A model generated the notes under the pieces. That model did no database searches, was not told where the DNA came from, and saw nothing but the letters and a program-made list of their open reading frames with translations. From contig NZ_CP059348.1 in the NCBI RefSeq assembly GCF_013702265.1, forward strand, positions 1,240,001 through 1,304,000: a stretch of 64,000 nucleotides of DNA. The letters run 5' to 3'. Origin of the DNA: Providencia rettgeri (GTDB taxonomy: Bacteria > Pseudomonadota > Gammaproteobacteria > Enterobacterales > Enterobacteriaceae). A program made the translations under genes and the position numbers. This document shows positions 47,874-57,068 of this stretch, piece by piece (the stretch's first letter is position 1; every line of letters begins with the position of its first letter).

Positions 47874-49352
47874 TTATAGTTCTGAGACGACTTCAATATC
47901 GTAGTGGTATTTATCCCCATCAGGAACAAATTTCAGTCGATGGGTAATACACGATGGAGCATCTTCTTGGTGATGTGAAACAAACAATAGCTGAGTATTT
48001 CCTCGGCTAAGCATAATATCGATAAAACGCAGAACCAGCAGGCGATTTAGCCCATCAAGCCCTTGAAGAGGTTCATCCAAAATAAGCATGGTAGGGTGTT
48101 TAACCAAAGCGCGAGCAATCAGAATTAATCGCTGTTGGCCCCACGATAAGCTATGAAATGGTTGTTGAGCCGTTTGTGGCGCAAATCCAAGTAGTGCTAG
48201 CCATTCATAAGCTAATTGAACTTGGCGGTCTGAAGGTGTTTGATACAGACCAATGGAGTCATGGAAACCGGAAATAATGACGTTGAGTACACTGGTTGCC
48301 ACACGATATTCTTGATGAATACTGTTACTGACATAGCCAATATGGCGCTTAATATCCCAAATCGTTTCTCCACTGCCGCGACGGCGTCCAAACAAGGTTA
48401 AATCATTACTATAACCTTGAGGATGGTCACCAGTGATCAGGCTTAATAGCGTGGATTTACCTGCACCATTTTCACCAATGATCTGCCAGTGTTCTCCGGG
48501 ATTAACTTGCCAGCTTAGCCCATGCAAAATGGGTTTATCGTTGTAGCTAACGACGCCATTATTTAAAACAATACGTGGTGTCTCTTTATCAAGCGTATCT
48601 TCAAGAGTTGGGTCTTCTTGTTCAGGAATAGTAAGTTGCTTGATTTTTTCGCTGTGCTGTAGCTGGTGGATCAGCGTGTTAGCAAGCACTGACTCTCTCT
48701 CGCCACTTAGAGTGAGTTTACAGTCAGCGACAACACCAATGTGCTCAACAAAATCGGGGATCTCATCAAAGCGGTTGAGCACCAATACGACAGTGAGTCC
48801 TTTATCATGCAGGCTAAAGAGCAGTTCGCTAAGGTTGCCTCGTGAATAAATATCTAAGCCATCAAAGGGTTCATCGAGGATCAGTAAGTCTGGAGAACCC
48901 ATCAACGTTTGGCACAGTAGGACTTTGCGAGTTTCCCCCGTAGACAGGTATTTAAAGCGACGTGATAGCAAATCGCTGATACCAAATCTAGCCGCAAGCT
49001 CTAAGCACAATTCATTATCTTTATGATGAAGTTGAATAATCTCCGCGGCAGTAAAGCCAGTATCTTCTTCATCGTCACTGAGTAAGTCGGTATTATTACG
49101 TTGCCACTCTTCTGCGATGATTTTTTGTAGCTGCTCAAAAGAGAGGCGAATAGGGGATTTGAAGCCGCTTTGGGTGATACCGGAAAGGGATTGCAACTCC
49201 CCAGAGAGTACGCGTGCTAGCGATGACTTTCCGCTACCATTGGCACCAATAAAAGCCCAGCTTTCACCCGAATGAATTTCGAGATGAGGAATATCGAGCG
49301 TTTGGGTTTCGCTCAGTTTAAAGCACCCATTTTGTATTGTTATCGAGCTCAT
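47874..49352 (-). CDS. modF: Twin-ATPase ABC protein ModF
   Basis: A 492-residue cytoplasmic protein of two fused ABC ATPase domains. Walker A motifs are GANGSGKSSLAR (about 36-47) and GENGAGKSTLLS (second half). ABC signatures are YLSTGETRKVLLCQ and SLSWGQQRLILIAR, and Walker B motifs are LLILDEPFDGLD and MLILDEPLQGLD. It resembles E. coli ModF/PhrA (490), whose role in molybdate metabolism is not settled. It lies 133 bp after modE in the same direction, and is the likely second gene of modEF. Confidence 0.94.
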   Translation of the reverse strand: MSSITIQNGCFKLSETQTLDIPHLEIHSGESWAFIGANGSGKSSLARVLSGELQSLSGITQSGFKSPIRLSFEQLQKIIAEEWQRNNTDLLSDDEEDTGFTAAEIIQLHHKDNELCLELAARFGISDLLSRRFKYLSTGETRKVLLCQTLMGSPDLLILDEPFDGLDIYSRGNLSELLFSLHDKGLTVVLVLNRFDEIPDFVEHIGVVADCKLTLSGERESVLANTLIHQLQHSEKIKQLTIPEQEDPTLEDTLDKETPRIVLNNGVVSYNDKPILHGLSWQVNPGEHWQIIGENGAGKSTLLSLITGDHPQGYSNDLTLFGRRRGSGETIWDIKRHIGYVSNSIHQEYRVATSVLNVIISGFHDSIGLYQTPSDRQVQLAYEWLALLGFAPQTAQQPFHSLSWGQQRLILIARALVKHPTMLILDEPLQGLDGLNRLLVLRFIDIMLSRGNTQLLFVSHHQEDAPSCITHRLKFVPDGDKYHYDIEVVSEL

Positions 49353-49485
49353 TTAGCTTCCTTATCATTGACCTGCCTGCTATCACAAATAATCAGGTTT
49401 ACAAGTAAAGTCAATAAGTCGACATGAGAGGAAGCTAAAAAATAGTGAATCAGGGACAATATTAGGGGCATTAACCCCTAAAAAT

Positions 49486-50274
49486 CTAGCAAAGTGTAGC
49501 GATAATCACTTGATCAGCATTAAATAGCGCTGTAATTGGATCGTTAATCGCCAGCTTTAACGCATCAACTTCTTGATTTGATAAGGTGGAGCAGAGTGTT
49601 TCTCCACCCGCTAAAGTGACAAGGATTTCGCTGTTTTCAGGGCCTCTTTCGAGGGTTGAAACGGTGCCTGAGAGTTGATTATCAAAATGGGTTTCGCTTG
49701 GTTTCTTGGTCAGTTTGACCCACGGCGCTTTAATCAGGGCGAGGACTTCTTTTCCTTCAACTAAGCCAAGGCGGTTAGCGCTAGATTCGGTGAGTGCGGC
49801 GTTAATGACGGTTTTCTTGTCGGCCAGTTTCACTTGAACGTGCTGTAAAACATGGTTGTGATCTCGTGCAATCAGAGTGCCGAAAAACTGGTTGCGGGCA
49901 CTGGTTTGTAATGAAAAGCGAGAAATTGCAGCGAGCAGGCTATCAAGAGGAAGGCTATCATCTTTGAGCACATCAAAAGCTTTTTGTTGAATTTGCCCCA
50001 GTAAATCATAGAGCTGGATTAATCTTTCCCCATACTGGGTGAGCGTGGTTCCGCCACCACCTTTGCCTCCGGTTGATCTATCCAACAGAATGTCATCAGT
50101 GAGTTGGTTCATTTCATTGATGGCATCCCACGCACTTTTATAGCTGATCCCTGCAAGTTTAGCACCTTGGCTAATTGATCCTGTCGCTTTTATTTGTTTT
50201 AGTAAAGCAATTCGGCGAGGGTCGGCAAATAAACTTCCCTGTAGCTTCAATGTAAGTAAGATTTCGGCCTGCAT
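49486..50274 (-). CDS. modE: Molybdate-responsive regulator ModE
   Basis: A 262-residue regulator. The N-terminal winged helix (about 20-85, ATGSISQGAKLAGISYKSAWDAI) is followed by two tandem Mop/TOBE domains (about 125-262) that bind molybdate. SARNQFFGT is the ModE/Mop signature. With molybdate bound it represses modABC; a matching palindrome precedes modA. It is separated from modABC by the small acrZ gene, as in E. coli. Confidence 0.96.
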   Translation of the reverse strand: MQAEILLTLKLQGSLFADPRRIALLKQIKATGSISQGAKLAGISYKSAWDAINEMNQLTDDILLDRSTGGKGGGGTTLTQYGERLIQLYDLLGQIQQKAFDVLKDDSLPLDSLLAAISRFSLQTSARNQFFGTLIARDHNHVLQHVQVKLADKKTVINAALTESSANRLGLVEGKEVLALIKAPWVKLTKKPSETHFDNQLSGTVSTLERGPENSEILVTLAGGETLCSTLSNQEVDALKLAINDPITALFNADQVIIATLC

Positions 50275-50367
50275 TGTTAAGATCTCCCTGCTAGGATTGT
50301 GGCGGCAAAGGCAAAAAGCACGTTTCGTATCTTGCTAGTATAATAATTTGTCTAAAATAGTATGCAA

Positions 50368-50373
50368 TATAAT
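50368..50373 (+). promoter_or_regulatory. Probable -10 element of acrZ
   Basis: A perfect TATAAT in the modE-acrZ divergent region, about 90 bp before acrZ. The best upstream hexamer, ttgtct, is only 14 bp away, so the -35 is uncertain. Confidence 0.4.
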
Positions 50374-50464
50374 GCTATTGTGCGTTATTATTTTCATTGT
50401 ATCGATTTTTCCCTCGTCAGCGTATCAGAATGCTGGTGAGCACAGTATCACTGAAGAGGCTTAG

Positions 50465-50617
50465 ATGTTAGAACTTATCAAAAGTTTGGGCTTTGCCCTG
50501 TTAATGGTTCCGGTTGTAATGGTAATGATCATGGGTCTGATCTATGGCTTAGGTTCATTCTTTAACCTATTGTCTAAAGCGCATGTCCCGCATCACCATC
50601 ATGAAGAAAGAAAATAA
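50465..50617 (+). CDS. acrZ: AcrZ, small AcrB-associated membrane protein
   Basis: A 50-residue single-helix protein ([20 protein letters not shown], then [18 protein letters not shown]). It matches E. coli AcrZ (49), which binds AcrB and changes the drug-export preference of the AcrAB-TolC pump. gagg Shine-Dalgarno sequence five bases before the ATG. The C-terminal tail here is histidine-rich ([11 protein letters not shown]), unlike the E. coli tail. Its place between modE and modA is conserved. It is short enough to be missed by automatic calling. Confidence 0.95.
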   Translation: MLELIKSLGFALLMVPVVMVMIMGLIYGLGSFFNLLSKAHVPHHHHEERK

Positions 50618-50647
50618 CCTTTTAAAGGTTTATTTTCGTGCTAATTA

Positions 50648-50688
50648 TTGCCCTCTGGCTATTCCATAGTCGGGGGGCAAGTCATTTT
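50648..50688 (+). terminator. Hairpin terminator after acrZ
   Basis: A 14-bp stem (50648-50661 with 50667-50680, three G-T pairs), 5-nt loop, then gtcattttta. Separates acrZ from modA. Confidence 0.65.
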
Positions 50689-50843
50689 TATCCCCTAAAA
50701 ATCTGCCTGTTAACACCTTGTCATACTAGTCAACTTAAAACACTAATGTTGTCTATCCTCCTGTCGATATTATTGTTATGAGTTCGTAAATTCATCAATT
50801 ATTGAGCTAGCACACCTTTATGCATTGTTTGACTTTAAGTTAA

Positions 50844-50867
50844 CGCTATATCTTGATATATATAGCG
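50844..50867. promoter_or_regulatory. ModE operator in front of modABC
   Basis: cgctatat (50844-50851), 8 bases, atatagcg (50860-50867), an inverted repeat resembling the ModE consensus with CG-N-TATATA arms. It ends 27 bp before modA, where binding would block transcription. Confidence 0.85.
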
Positions 50868-50894
50868 TGTTAAATAATACAATGGTGGATTAAC

Positions 50895-51671
50895 ATGAAA
50901 AAAGGTTTGATATCTCTGGTTGCGGGTGCCACGTTAACACTGACTATGGCGGGTAATAGCTTCGCGGCTGAAAAAATTACCGTGTTTGCAGCAGCGTCAC
51001 TGACTAACGCACTGAATGAAATTTCAGAGCAATATAAGAAAGAAACGAATGTTGAAGTGGTGGCTTCTTATGCTTCTTCTTCAACGCTGGCTCGCCAGAT
51101 TGAGCAAGGTGCACCGGCAAATATGTTTATCTCTGCTGATCAGCAGTGGATGGACTTTGCGATTGATAAAAATCTGATGGTTAAAGACACCCGTTATACT
51201 TTATTAGGTAATGAGTTAGTGTTGATTGCACCGAAAGATTCAAAAATCGATAAAGTGGAAATTAACAAACAGACAGATTGGAAAAAACTGTTAGATGGCG
51301 GCCGCTTAGCAGTCGGCGACCCTGACCACGTTCCTGTTGGGATCTATGCGAAAGAAGCATTAACCTATTTAGGGGCTTGGGAAACGGTTGACCCATTATT
51401 AGCGCGTACTAACAACGTACGTAGCGGCATGGCGCTAGTTGAGCGTCAAGAAGCACCATTAGGTATTGTGTACGGCTCCGATGCTGTTGCAAGCCAAAAA
51501 GTAAAAGTAGTGGGTATTTTCCCTGCTGACACTCATAAACCTGTTGAATATCCAATGGGAATTGTGAAAGATCAGGATAATAAAGCGACCCGTGACTACT
51601 ATGAATACCTGAAAACCCCTGCGGCTTCAGAAATATTCAAGCGTTACGGCTTCACTCCAAATCAAAAATAA
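50895..51671 (+). CDS. modA: Molybdate-binding periplasmic protein ModA
   Basis: A 258-residue type II substrate-binding protein. Signal peptide cut after SFA (residue 24). The anion-binding loops are FAAASLTNALNEI and SYASSSTLARQIEQGAPANM, supplying the Ser/Ala/Tyr oxyanion contacts, with AVGDPDHVPVGIYAKEAL in the second lobe. It delivers molybdate or tungstate to ModBC. First gene of modABC, just behind the ModE operator. Confidence 0.97.
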   Translation: MKKGLISLVAGATLTLTMAGNSFAAEKITVFAAASLTNALNEISEQYKKETNVEVVASYASSSTLARQIEQGAPANMFISADQQWMDFAIDKNLMVKDTRYTLLGNELVLIAPKDSKIDKVEINKQTDWKKLLDGGRLAVGDPDHVPVGIYAKEALTYLGAWETVDPLLARTNNVRSGMALVERQEAPLGIVYGSDAVASQKVKVVGIFPADTHKPVEYPMGIVKDQDNKATRDYYEYLKTPAASEIFKRYGFTPNQK

Positions 51672-51693
51672 TTAAGAGATCATATCGTTGCAG

Positions 51694-52383
51694 ATGTTAA
51701 GTCCTTATGAATGGGAAGCGATTTACCTCAGTTTAAAAGTTTCCAGCGTGGCGGTGCTATTTAGCTTACCGTTTGGTATTTTGATGGCTTGGGTATTAGT
51801 CCGCTGCCATTTTCCTGGCAAAACATTGCTCGACAGTATTATCCACTTACCACTGGTGCTGCCACCAGTGGTAGTGGGATATTTGCTACTCGTCAGTATG
51901 GGAAAGCGAGGGTTCATTGGCGAATGGCTGTATGACTGGTTTGGTTTCAGTTTTACATTCAGTTGGCGAGGAGCCGCATTAGCATCGGCGGTGGTTGCAT
52001 TTCCATTAATGGTGAGAGCGATACGCTTAGCGTTAGAAGCCGTAGATAAAAAGCTGGAACAAGCAGCACGAACCCTTGGTGCGAGCCCATTAAGAGTTTT
52101 TTTCACGATCACCATCCCATTATCGTTACCGGGAATTATCGTCGGTACGGTTTTAGCGTTTGCACGTTCTCTTGGCGAATTTGGGGCAACCATTACGTTT
52201 GTGTCTAATATTCCAGGGGAAACTCAGACAATCCCACTTGCTATGTATACGTTGATAGAAACGCCAGGAGCAGAAACCGATGCGGCGCGTTTGTGTATTA
52301 TTGCGATTGTCTTAGCCTTAATTTCGTTATTAATTTCAGAATGGCTGACCCGTTGGGGCAAGAAGCGTCTGGGGGTAGCCTAA
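51694..52383 (+). CDS. modB: Molybdate ABC transporter permease ModB
   Basis: A 229-residue inner-membrane permease with five helices. The cytoplasmic coupling motif is [27 protein letters not shown], the EAA loop. The ATG at 51694 gives [18 protein letters not shown], close to E. coli ModB. An in-frame TTG six bases earlier (51688) has a better-spaced aagag and could be the real start, adding two residues. modC starts one base after its stop. Confidence 0.95.
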   Translation: MLSPYEWEAIYLSLKVSSVAVLFSLPFGILMAWVLVRCHFPGKTLLDSIIHLPLVLPPVVVGYLLLVSMGKRGFIGEWLYDWFGFSFTFSWRGAALASAVVAFPLMVRAIRLALEAVDKKLEQAARTLGASPLRVFFTITIPLSLPGIIVGTVLAFARSLGEFGATITFVSNIPGETQTIPLAMYTLIETPGAETDAARLCIIAIVLALISLLISEWLTRWGKKRLGVA

Positions 52384-52384
52384 T

Positions 52385-53452
52385 ATGTTAGAACTAAATT
52401 TCGCTCAAAGATTGGGTGATTTACAAATGGAAGTGAATACCCAGTTACCCACGGAGAGCATCACGGCAGTTTTTGGATTATCCGGTGCGGGAAAAACATC
52501 ACTAATCAATGTGATAGGCGGATTAACTAAGCCAAATAAAGGGCGGATAGTCCTAAATGGACGTACGCTGGTGGATATCGAAAAAGGCATCTGTCTACCC
52601 CCAGAAAAGCGCCATATTGGCTATGTTTTCCAAGATGCTCGGTTATTTCCTCACTACCGCGTAAAAAGTAATTTACGTTACGGTATGGCGCCGCAAATGA
52701 AAGAGCGATTCGACGATATCGTTGAATTGCTGGGAATTGAAAAATTACTAAATCGCTTTCCAATGACCCTCTCCGGTGGGGAAAAACAGCGGGTGGCGAT
52801 TGGGCGCGCATTATTAACAGCGCCTGAAATTCTGTTGATGGACGAGCCATTAGCCTCCCTTGATCTCCCACGTAAGCGTGAATTATTGCCTTACTTAGAA
52901 AAGCTCTCCCAAGACGTTAAAATCCCAATTTTGTATGTCAGTCATAGCCTCGATGAAATCCTGCGTTTGGCTGATAAAGTTATCGTCATGGCGCAAGGTA
53001 AAGTGAAGGCATTTGGCCCCCTAGAAGAGGTGTGGGCAAGTAGCGCTCTGCGACCTTGGTTGCAGCAAGAAACCTTGAGTAGCGTGCTGAGTGTGGAAGT
53101 GCATAGCCAGCACCCAGATTATCAGATGACGGCGGTGATGGTTGGCAATCAAAAATTGTGGATCCCCCGCATCGATGTAGATAAAAACAGTGCGTTGCGG
53201 TTACGCATTGATGCGTCTGATGTCTCTTTAGTGCTTGAAAAACCGCAAGTTAGTAGTATCCGAAATATTCTATCTGCGGAAGTGGTGGAGTGGATAGAAG
53301 ATGGCGAGCAAGTGGATGTGAAGTTAGATTTGGGTGATGAACACTATCTGTGGGCGAGGATCACGCGCTGGGCTAGGGATGAACTTTCGATCCGTAAGGG
53401 GCGGAAGGTGTTTGCGCAGGTTAAGTCGGCATCTCTTTCTAAAACATTCTAA
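52385..53452 (+). CDS. modC: Molybdate ABC transporter ATPase ModC
   Basis: A 355-residue ATPase. Walker [10 protein letters not shown] (about 30-38), Q-loop [14 protein letters not shown], signature [16 protein letters not shown] and Walker [13 protein letters not shown], then a C-terminal Mop/TOBE domain (about 290-352) that can bind molybdate and may give trans-inhibition. It completes modABC and is followed by an ERIC element. Confidence 0.97.
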   Translation: MLELNFAQRLGDLQMEVNTQLPTESITAVFGLSGAGKTSLINVIGGLTKPNKGRIVLNGRTLVDIEKGICLPPEKRHIGYVFQDARLFPHYRVKSNLRYGMAPQMKERFDDIVELLGIEKLLNRFPMTLSGGEKQRVAIGRALLTAPEILLMDEPLASLDLPRKRELLPYLEKLSQDVKIPILYVSHSLDEILRLADKVIVMAQGKVKAFGPLEEVWASSALRPWLQQETLSSVLSVEVHSQHPDYQMTAVMVGNQKLWIPRIDVDKNSALRLRIDASDVSLVLEKPQVSSIRNILSAEVVEWIEDGEQVDVKLDLGDEHYLWARITRWARDELSIRKGRKVFAQVKSASLSKTF

Positions 53453-53481
53453 AGGATTGTCGTTCTTCATACCGCCATGTT

Positions 53482-53608
53482 AAGGCCCGTCGTTCTTCAC
53501 ACCGCAGCGTTGTTGCCTTCATTAACTCACCCTAGTCACATACTTGTGTATGCTCCTAGGGATGAGTGAATTCGTCGCCTAGCTGCAATGCGAATAACTT
53601 AGAGCCTT
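53482..53608. repeat. ERIC element (127 bp) preceded by an ERIC-end fragment
   Basis: Ends aaggc (53482-53486) and gcctt (53604-53608) give exactly 127 bp. The core (actcaccctagtcacatact, tgtgtatgctcctaggg) matches ERIC. Upstream, 53459-53481 (gtcgttcttcataccgccat...) repeats the element's own left end (gtcgttcttcacaccgca) about 30 bp away, as if one element end had been duplicated or a second ERIC inserted into a remnant. Lies between convergent modC and ybhA. Confidence 0.85.
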
Positions 53609-53645
53609 GCTCCGAGTTATGCATTTATCTATGCGACAGTACTTC

Positions 53646-54464
53646 TTACAAAACATATTTGCGGATCACTTCGGCGATACCCGGTTCGGTATTCACGCGA
53701 GTGACAAGCTTCGCTTGCTGCTTGATTTCATCAACAGCATTGCCCATAGCAACTCCTAGGCCTGCAGTCGTTAGCATACTTAAATCATTGAAATTATCGC
53801 CGAAAGCAACCACATCATTCATGCTCATGCCTTGGGATTCGACCCATTCTTTCAGGCGCTGGCCTTTGCTATTGCCTTTGCGACCCACATCCACTTGATC
53901 TTCCCACGACCATTCGCAATCTAAGTCTAATTCTGACTCAATTTCACGAACAACATCGTGCAGGCGTTGATGGTCTGGGGAGGTGACAGCAAATTTCCAA
54001 ATATACTCATATTGATTGAGCGCATGAGCGAAGTCTTCGATAAATTCGAAAGTTGGACGCTGGTGTTGAGGTAAAGATTGCGCCCAATTTAATGTCCGCG
54101 TCACACCTTCAGTTTTCGTGTGATATAGCATCGCATTATCAACATACATTAAATGTTGAATATCAGAGCCGCGCAGTTTTTCAATCAGTAAAGCAGCTGA
54201 ATCCACCGTCATTGGGTTAGACTCTAAGACTTTTTTACCTAAATAGTCATACAGATAGGTACCGTTACAGCAAATTGCAGGGGTATCTAAGTCAAGTGTC
54301 TGATAAAACGGATGAATGGCCACATGGTGGCGACCTGTCACAATGATGACTTTTACCCCTTGTCGACGGGCTTCATTCAGGACTTCTAAAGATTCGGGCA
54401 GAATTTTTTTCTGGTGATCAAGTAGCGTTCCATCGAGATCAAGGGCAATAACACGGTATGACAT
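53646..54464 (-). CDS. ybhA: HAD-family phosphatase YbhA
   Basis: A 272-residue Cof-type HAD hydrolase. Motif I is ALDLDGTLL with nucleophile Asp, motif II is IIVTGRHH, motif III is the Lys in GRKGNSKGQRL, and motif IV is VVAFGDNFNDLSM. E. coli YbhA (272) hydrolyses pyridoxal phosphate and sugar phosphates. The ATG at 54464 has GGAG six bases before it and gives MSYRVIALDLDGT at E. coli length; an earlier ATG adds four residues. Divergent from pgl. Confidence 0.95.
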   Translation of the reverse strand: MSYRVIALDLDGTLLDHQKKILPESLEVLNEARRQGVKVIIVTGRHHVAIHPFYQTLDLDTPAICCNGTYLYDYLGKKVLESNPMTVDSAALLIEKLRGSDIQHLMYVDNAMLYHTKTEGVTRTLNWAQSLPQHQRPTFEFIEDFAHALNQYEYIWKFAVTSPDHQRLHDVVREIESELDLDCEWSWEDQVDVGRKGNSKGQRLKEWVESQGMSMNDVVAFGDNFNDLSMLTTAGLGVAMGNAVDEIKQQAKLVTRVNTEPGIAEVIRKYVL

Positions 54465-54523
54465 AAACGACTCCATATGATTTTTTCGGATTCATTTTAG
54501 GGCTTTATGATAACTGAAGTTGA

Positions 54524-54541
54524 TTAGTGTTTATACACTAA
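54524..54541. promoter_or_regulatory. Inverted repeat in the ybhA-pgl divergent region
   Basis: ttagtgt, 4 bases, acactaa: 7-bp perfect arms. Possible operator; no known regulator consensus is recognised. Confidence 0.35.
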
Positions 54542-54676
54542 ACTGTGCTGCGTAGGTTTTTAGTGGTGATTGGGTTTTTAAGCGTAATTTGGTTTTTTAG
54601 CGGCAATTTGATTTTTTTTCGGTATAGTCAGTCCATCATTTCATTCGATGATTTTACTATCAATCAAGGAGTCAGG

Positions 54677-55657
54677 ATGGATCAGGTTGTTTATGTTGCC
54701 AGCCCAGAAACCCAACAAATTCACGTTTGGGCGATGAATCAAGTGGGTGAACTCTCACTGTTGCAAACCGTGAATACGCCGGGGCAAGTGCAGCCAATGG
54801 TGGTGAGCCACGATAAAAAGCATCTGTATATCGGGATCGGGCCTCACCTGAGTGTTGTGACCTATAATATTGAACCTCAAGGTACATTACGTTTTAAAGC
54901 ACAAACCTGCGTGCCAGGAAAACCTGTGCATTTATCGCTGGATAATAGCGGTAAATTTCTATTTGTTCCTTCTTACCACCAGCATAATTTAACGGTATTA
55001 CCGATTGGTAGTGACGGCGTTGCAGGGGCACCAATTCAAGTTATCGAAGGATTACGCCATCCGCATTCATCCCATATGGACGCTGATAATCAGCAGCTGT
55101 GGGTGCCATGTTTAGGCGAAGATCATATTCGTTTATTTGATCTGGCAAACAATGGTTATTTAACCGAAGCTACAGCGGATCAAATTACAACGGCACCAAA
55201 AGCAGGTCCTCGCCATTTAGCGCTACACCCTCAAGAAAAAGTGATTTACTGCTTGAATGAACTAGATTCCACGATCAACGTTTATCATAAATTTACGCGT
55301 TACCGTGAAATGCAGAATGTCGCGTTGTACCCTGCGGGTAATCTGAGCCAGCGTTGGGCAGCGGATATTCATATCACGCCAAATGGTCGTCATTTATATG
55401 CGAGTGAACGCTCAGAAAGTTACTTAGCTCACTATCAAGTGTCTGAGAATGGGCGCGAGTTAAGTTTAGTTGGACGCTACCCAACGCAAGCGCAGCCTCG
55501 TGGTTTTAATATTGACCCATCAGGGCGTTTCTTGGTGTCGAGTGGACAAAAATCTGATCATATTTCAGTGTCAGAGATTGATTCTATCACTGGAAAATTG
55601 ACTGAATTAGCGCGTTATAAAGCCTCTGCGGGCTGTATGTGGGTGACATTCCGTTAA
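54677..55657 (+). CDS. pgl: 6-phosphogluconolactonase
   Basis: A 326-residue seven-bladed beta-propeller enzyme of the YbhE type that hydrolyses 6-phosphogluconolactone in the oxidative pentose phosphate pathway. It begins MDQVVYVASPETQQIHVW, colinear with E. coli Pgl (331), and contains the family stretch RWAADIHITPNGRHLYASER and QPRGFNIDPSGRFLVSSGQK. The ATG at 54677 has aaggag close upstream; an in-frame GTG 132 bp earlier would add a spurious hydrophobic N-terminus. Confidence 0.95.
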   Translation: MDQVVYVASPETQQIHVWAMNQVGELSLLQTVNTPGQVQPMVVSHDKKHLYIGIGPHLSVVTYNIEPQGTLRFKAQTCVPGKPVHLSLDNSGKFLFVPSYHQHNLTVLPIGSDGVAGAPIQVIEGLRHPHSSHMDADNQQLWVPCLGEDHIRLFDLANNGYLTEATADQITTAPKAGPRHLALHPQEKVIYCLNELDSTINVYHKFTRYREMQNVALYPAGNLSQRWAADIHITPNGRHLYASERSESYLAHYQVSENGRELSLVGRYPTQAQPRGFNIDPSGRFLVSSGQKSDHISVSEIDSITGKLTELARYKASAGCMWVTFR

Positions 55658-55666
55658 AGGTTGAGC

Positions 55667-55702
55667 AAATGTCGCTGAGTGGATAGCTCAGCGACATTTT
55701 AC
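55667..55702. terminator. Bidirectional terminator between pgl and bioA
   Basis: A 13-bp perfect stem aaatgtcgctgag / ctcagcgacattt with a 7-nt loop, located directly between two convergent stops. Confidence 0.85.
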
Positions 55703-55703
55703 G

Positions 55704-56981
55704 TTAAGCGGCGAGCACTTTTTCCATTACTTGAGTTATTTTACTCAGCTGCTCAGGGGTAATAATATACGGCGGCATCACATAAATAAGCTTACCAAAT
55801 GGGCGTACCCATACCCCTTCAGCCACAAAAACTTTCTGCAATTCGGCCGTATTGACCGGCTGCTTCATCTCAATCACACCAATAGTGCCTAACACCCGAA
55901 CATCCTGAACACTTGAATAACGGGCAAGGGGAAGTAACTCTGTTCTTAGTTGCAGTTCAATGTTGGCAACAGTTTCTTGCCATGGGCTTTCTAGCAATAA
56001 TTTCAAACTGGCATTGGCAACGGCGCAGGCCAATGGGTTCCCCATAAAGGTCGGTCCGTGCATAAAGCAGCCAGCTTCCCCATTACTGATGGTTTCCGCG
56101 ACATGGCGAGTGGCAATGGTGGCCGAGAGTGTCATATAGCCTCCCGTCAAACCTTTTCCTAGGCACATGATATCAGGAGAAATTTCCGCATGCTGGCAAG
56201 CAAATAACTTTCCGGTACGACCAAATCCTGTGGCGATCTCATCCGCAATTAGCAGTAATCCGTAATGGTCGCAAAGCTCACGAACGCCTTTAAGGTAATT
56301 AGGATGATAGAAACGCATTCCGCCCGCACCTTGAACGACAGGTTCGAGGATGATCGCAGCAATATCTTGATGGTTTTCGGCAAGTTGATGCTTGAGTGGC
56401 TGAAGATCATTTTCATTCCATTCATCATGGAAACCACATTGAGGCGCGTCGACAAAAATATGAGGCGGCAAATAACCTTTGTATAAACCGTGCATGGAAT
56501 TGTCAGGATCACACACCGCCATCGCACCAAAAGTATCCCCATGATAACCATGACGTAACGTGAGAATTCGCTGGCGCTTTTCACCACGAGCTTGCCAGTA
56601 TTGCAGCGCCATTTTTAAGGAAACTTCCACGGCGACGGAGCCTGAATCGGCAAGGAAAACACACTCTAATGGCTCAGGGGTGATGGCAACCAGTTGCTTG
56701 CACAATGCAATGGCAGGTGGATGGGTAATACCCCCGAACATCACGTGAGACATTTTCGCCAGTTGGTCGGTGACTGCTTGATTGAGTACCGGGTGATTAT
56801 AGCCATGAATGGTTGCCCACCATGATGACATTCCATCCACCAGCCTTCTACCATCTTCCATAATCAGCTCCGCACCTTCTGCGGCAACGATTGGGTAGGC
56901 AGGAATAGGGTGGCTCATTGAGGTGTAAGGATGCCAAATGTGCTTGGCATCAAAAGCAATATCACAGATGTCCATAATCAT
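55704..56981 (-). CDS. bioA: Adenosylmethionine-8-amino-7-oxononanoate aminotransferase
   Basis: A 425-residue PLP enzyme that converts KAPA to DAPA using S-adenosylmethionine as amino donor in biotin synthesis. The PLP lysine is K276 in [45 protein letters not shown] and [16 protein letters not shown] are the cofactor and substrate regions. HIWHPYTSM is the substrate-binding N-terminus. Either the first ATG (56981) or that at 56975 could start it. Divergent from bioBFCD. Confidence 0.96.
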   Translation of the reverse strand: MIMDICDIAFDAKHIWHPYTSMSHPIPAYPIVAAEGAELIMEDGRRLVDGMSSWWATIHGYNHPVLNQAVTDQLAKMSHVMFGGITHPPAIALCKQLVAITPEPLECVFLADSGSVAVEVSLKMALQYWQARGEKRQRILTLRHGYHGDTFGAMAVCDPDNSMHGLYKGYLPPHIFVDAPQCGFHDEWNENDLQPLKHQLAENHQDIAAIILEPVVQGAGGMRFYHPNYLKGVRELCDHYGLLLIADEIATGFGRTGKLFACQHAEISPDIMCLGKGLTGGYMTLSATIATRHVAETISNGEAGCFMHGPTFMGNPLACAVANASLKLLLESPWQETVANIELQLRTELLPLARYSSVQDVRVLGTIGVIEMKQPVNTAELQKVFVAEGVWVRPFGKLIYVMPPYIITPEQLSKITQVMEKVLAA

Positions 56982-57068
56982 TTTTCGTCAACTTTTTTTA
57001 GATCATTTAGTTGACATGATAATCGCAATATTTAAACTGGCAACAACTTTTTCAACTGGAGAGTTCCC
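56982..57068. promoter_or_regulatory. Divergent bioA/bioB control region
   Basis: 87 bp. TTGACA (57011-57016) with taaact 16 bp away can drive bioB. agttg (57009-57013) and caact (57044-57048) form a loose 40-bp inverted repeat that could be a BirA operator, but the half-sites match the usual TTGTNNACC only partly and the spacing is wider than usual. Confidence 0.45.

Noticed and set aside
57009-57048. A definite BirA operator between bioA and bioB
   Set aside because: Half-sites agree only partly with TTGTNNACC and the spacing is too wide; kept only as a possibility inside the control region.
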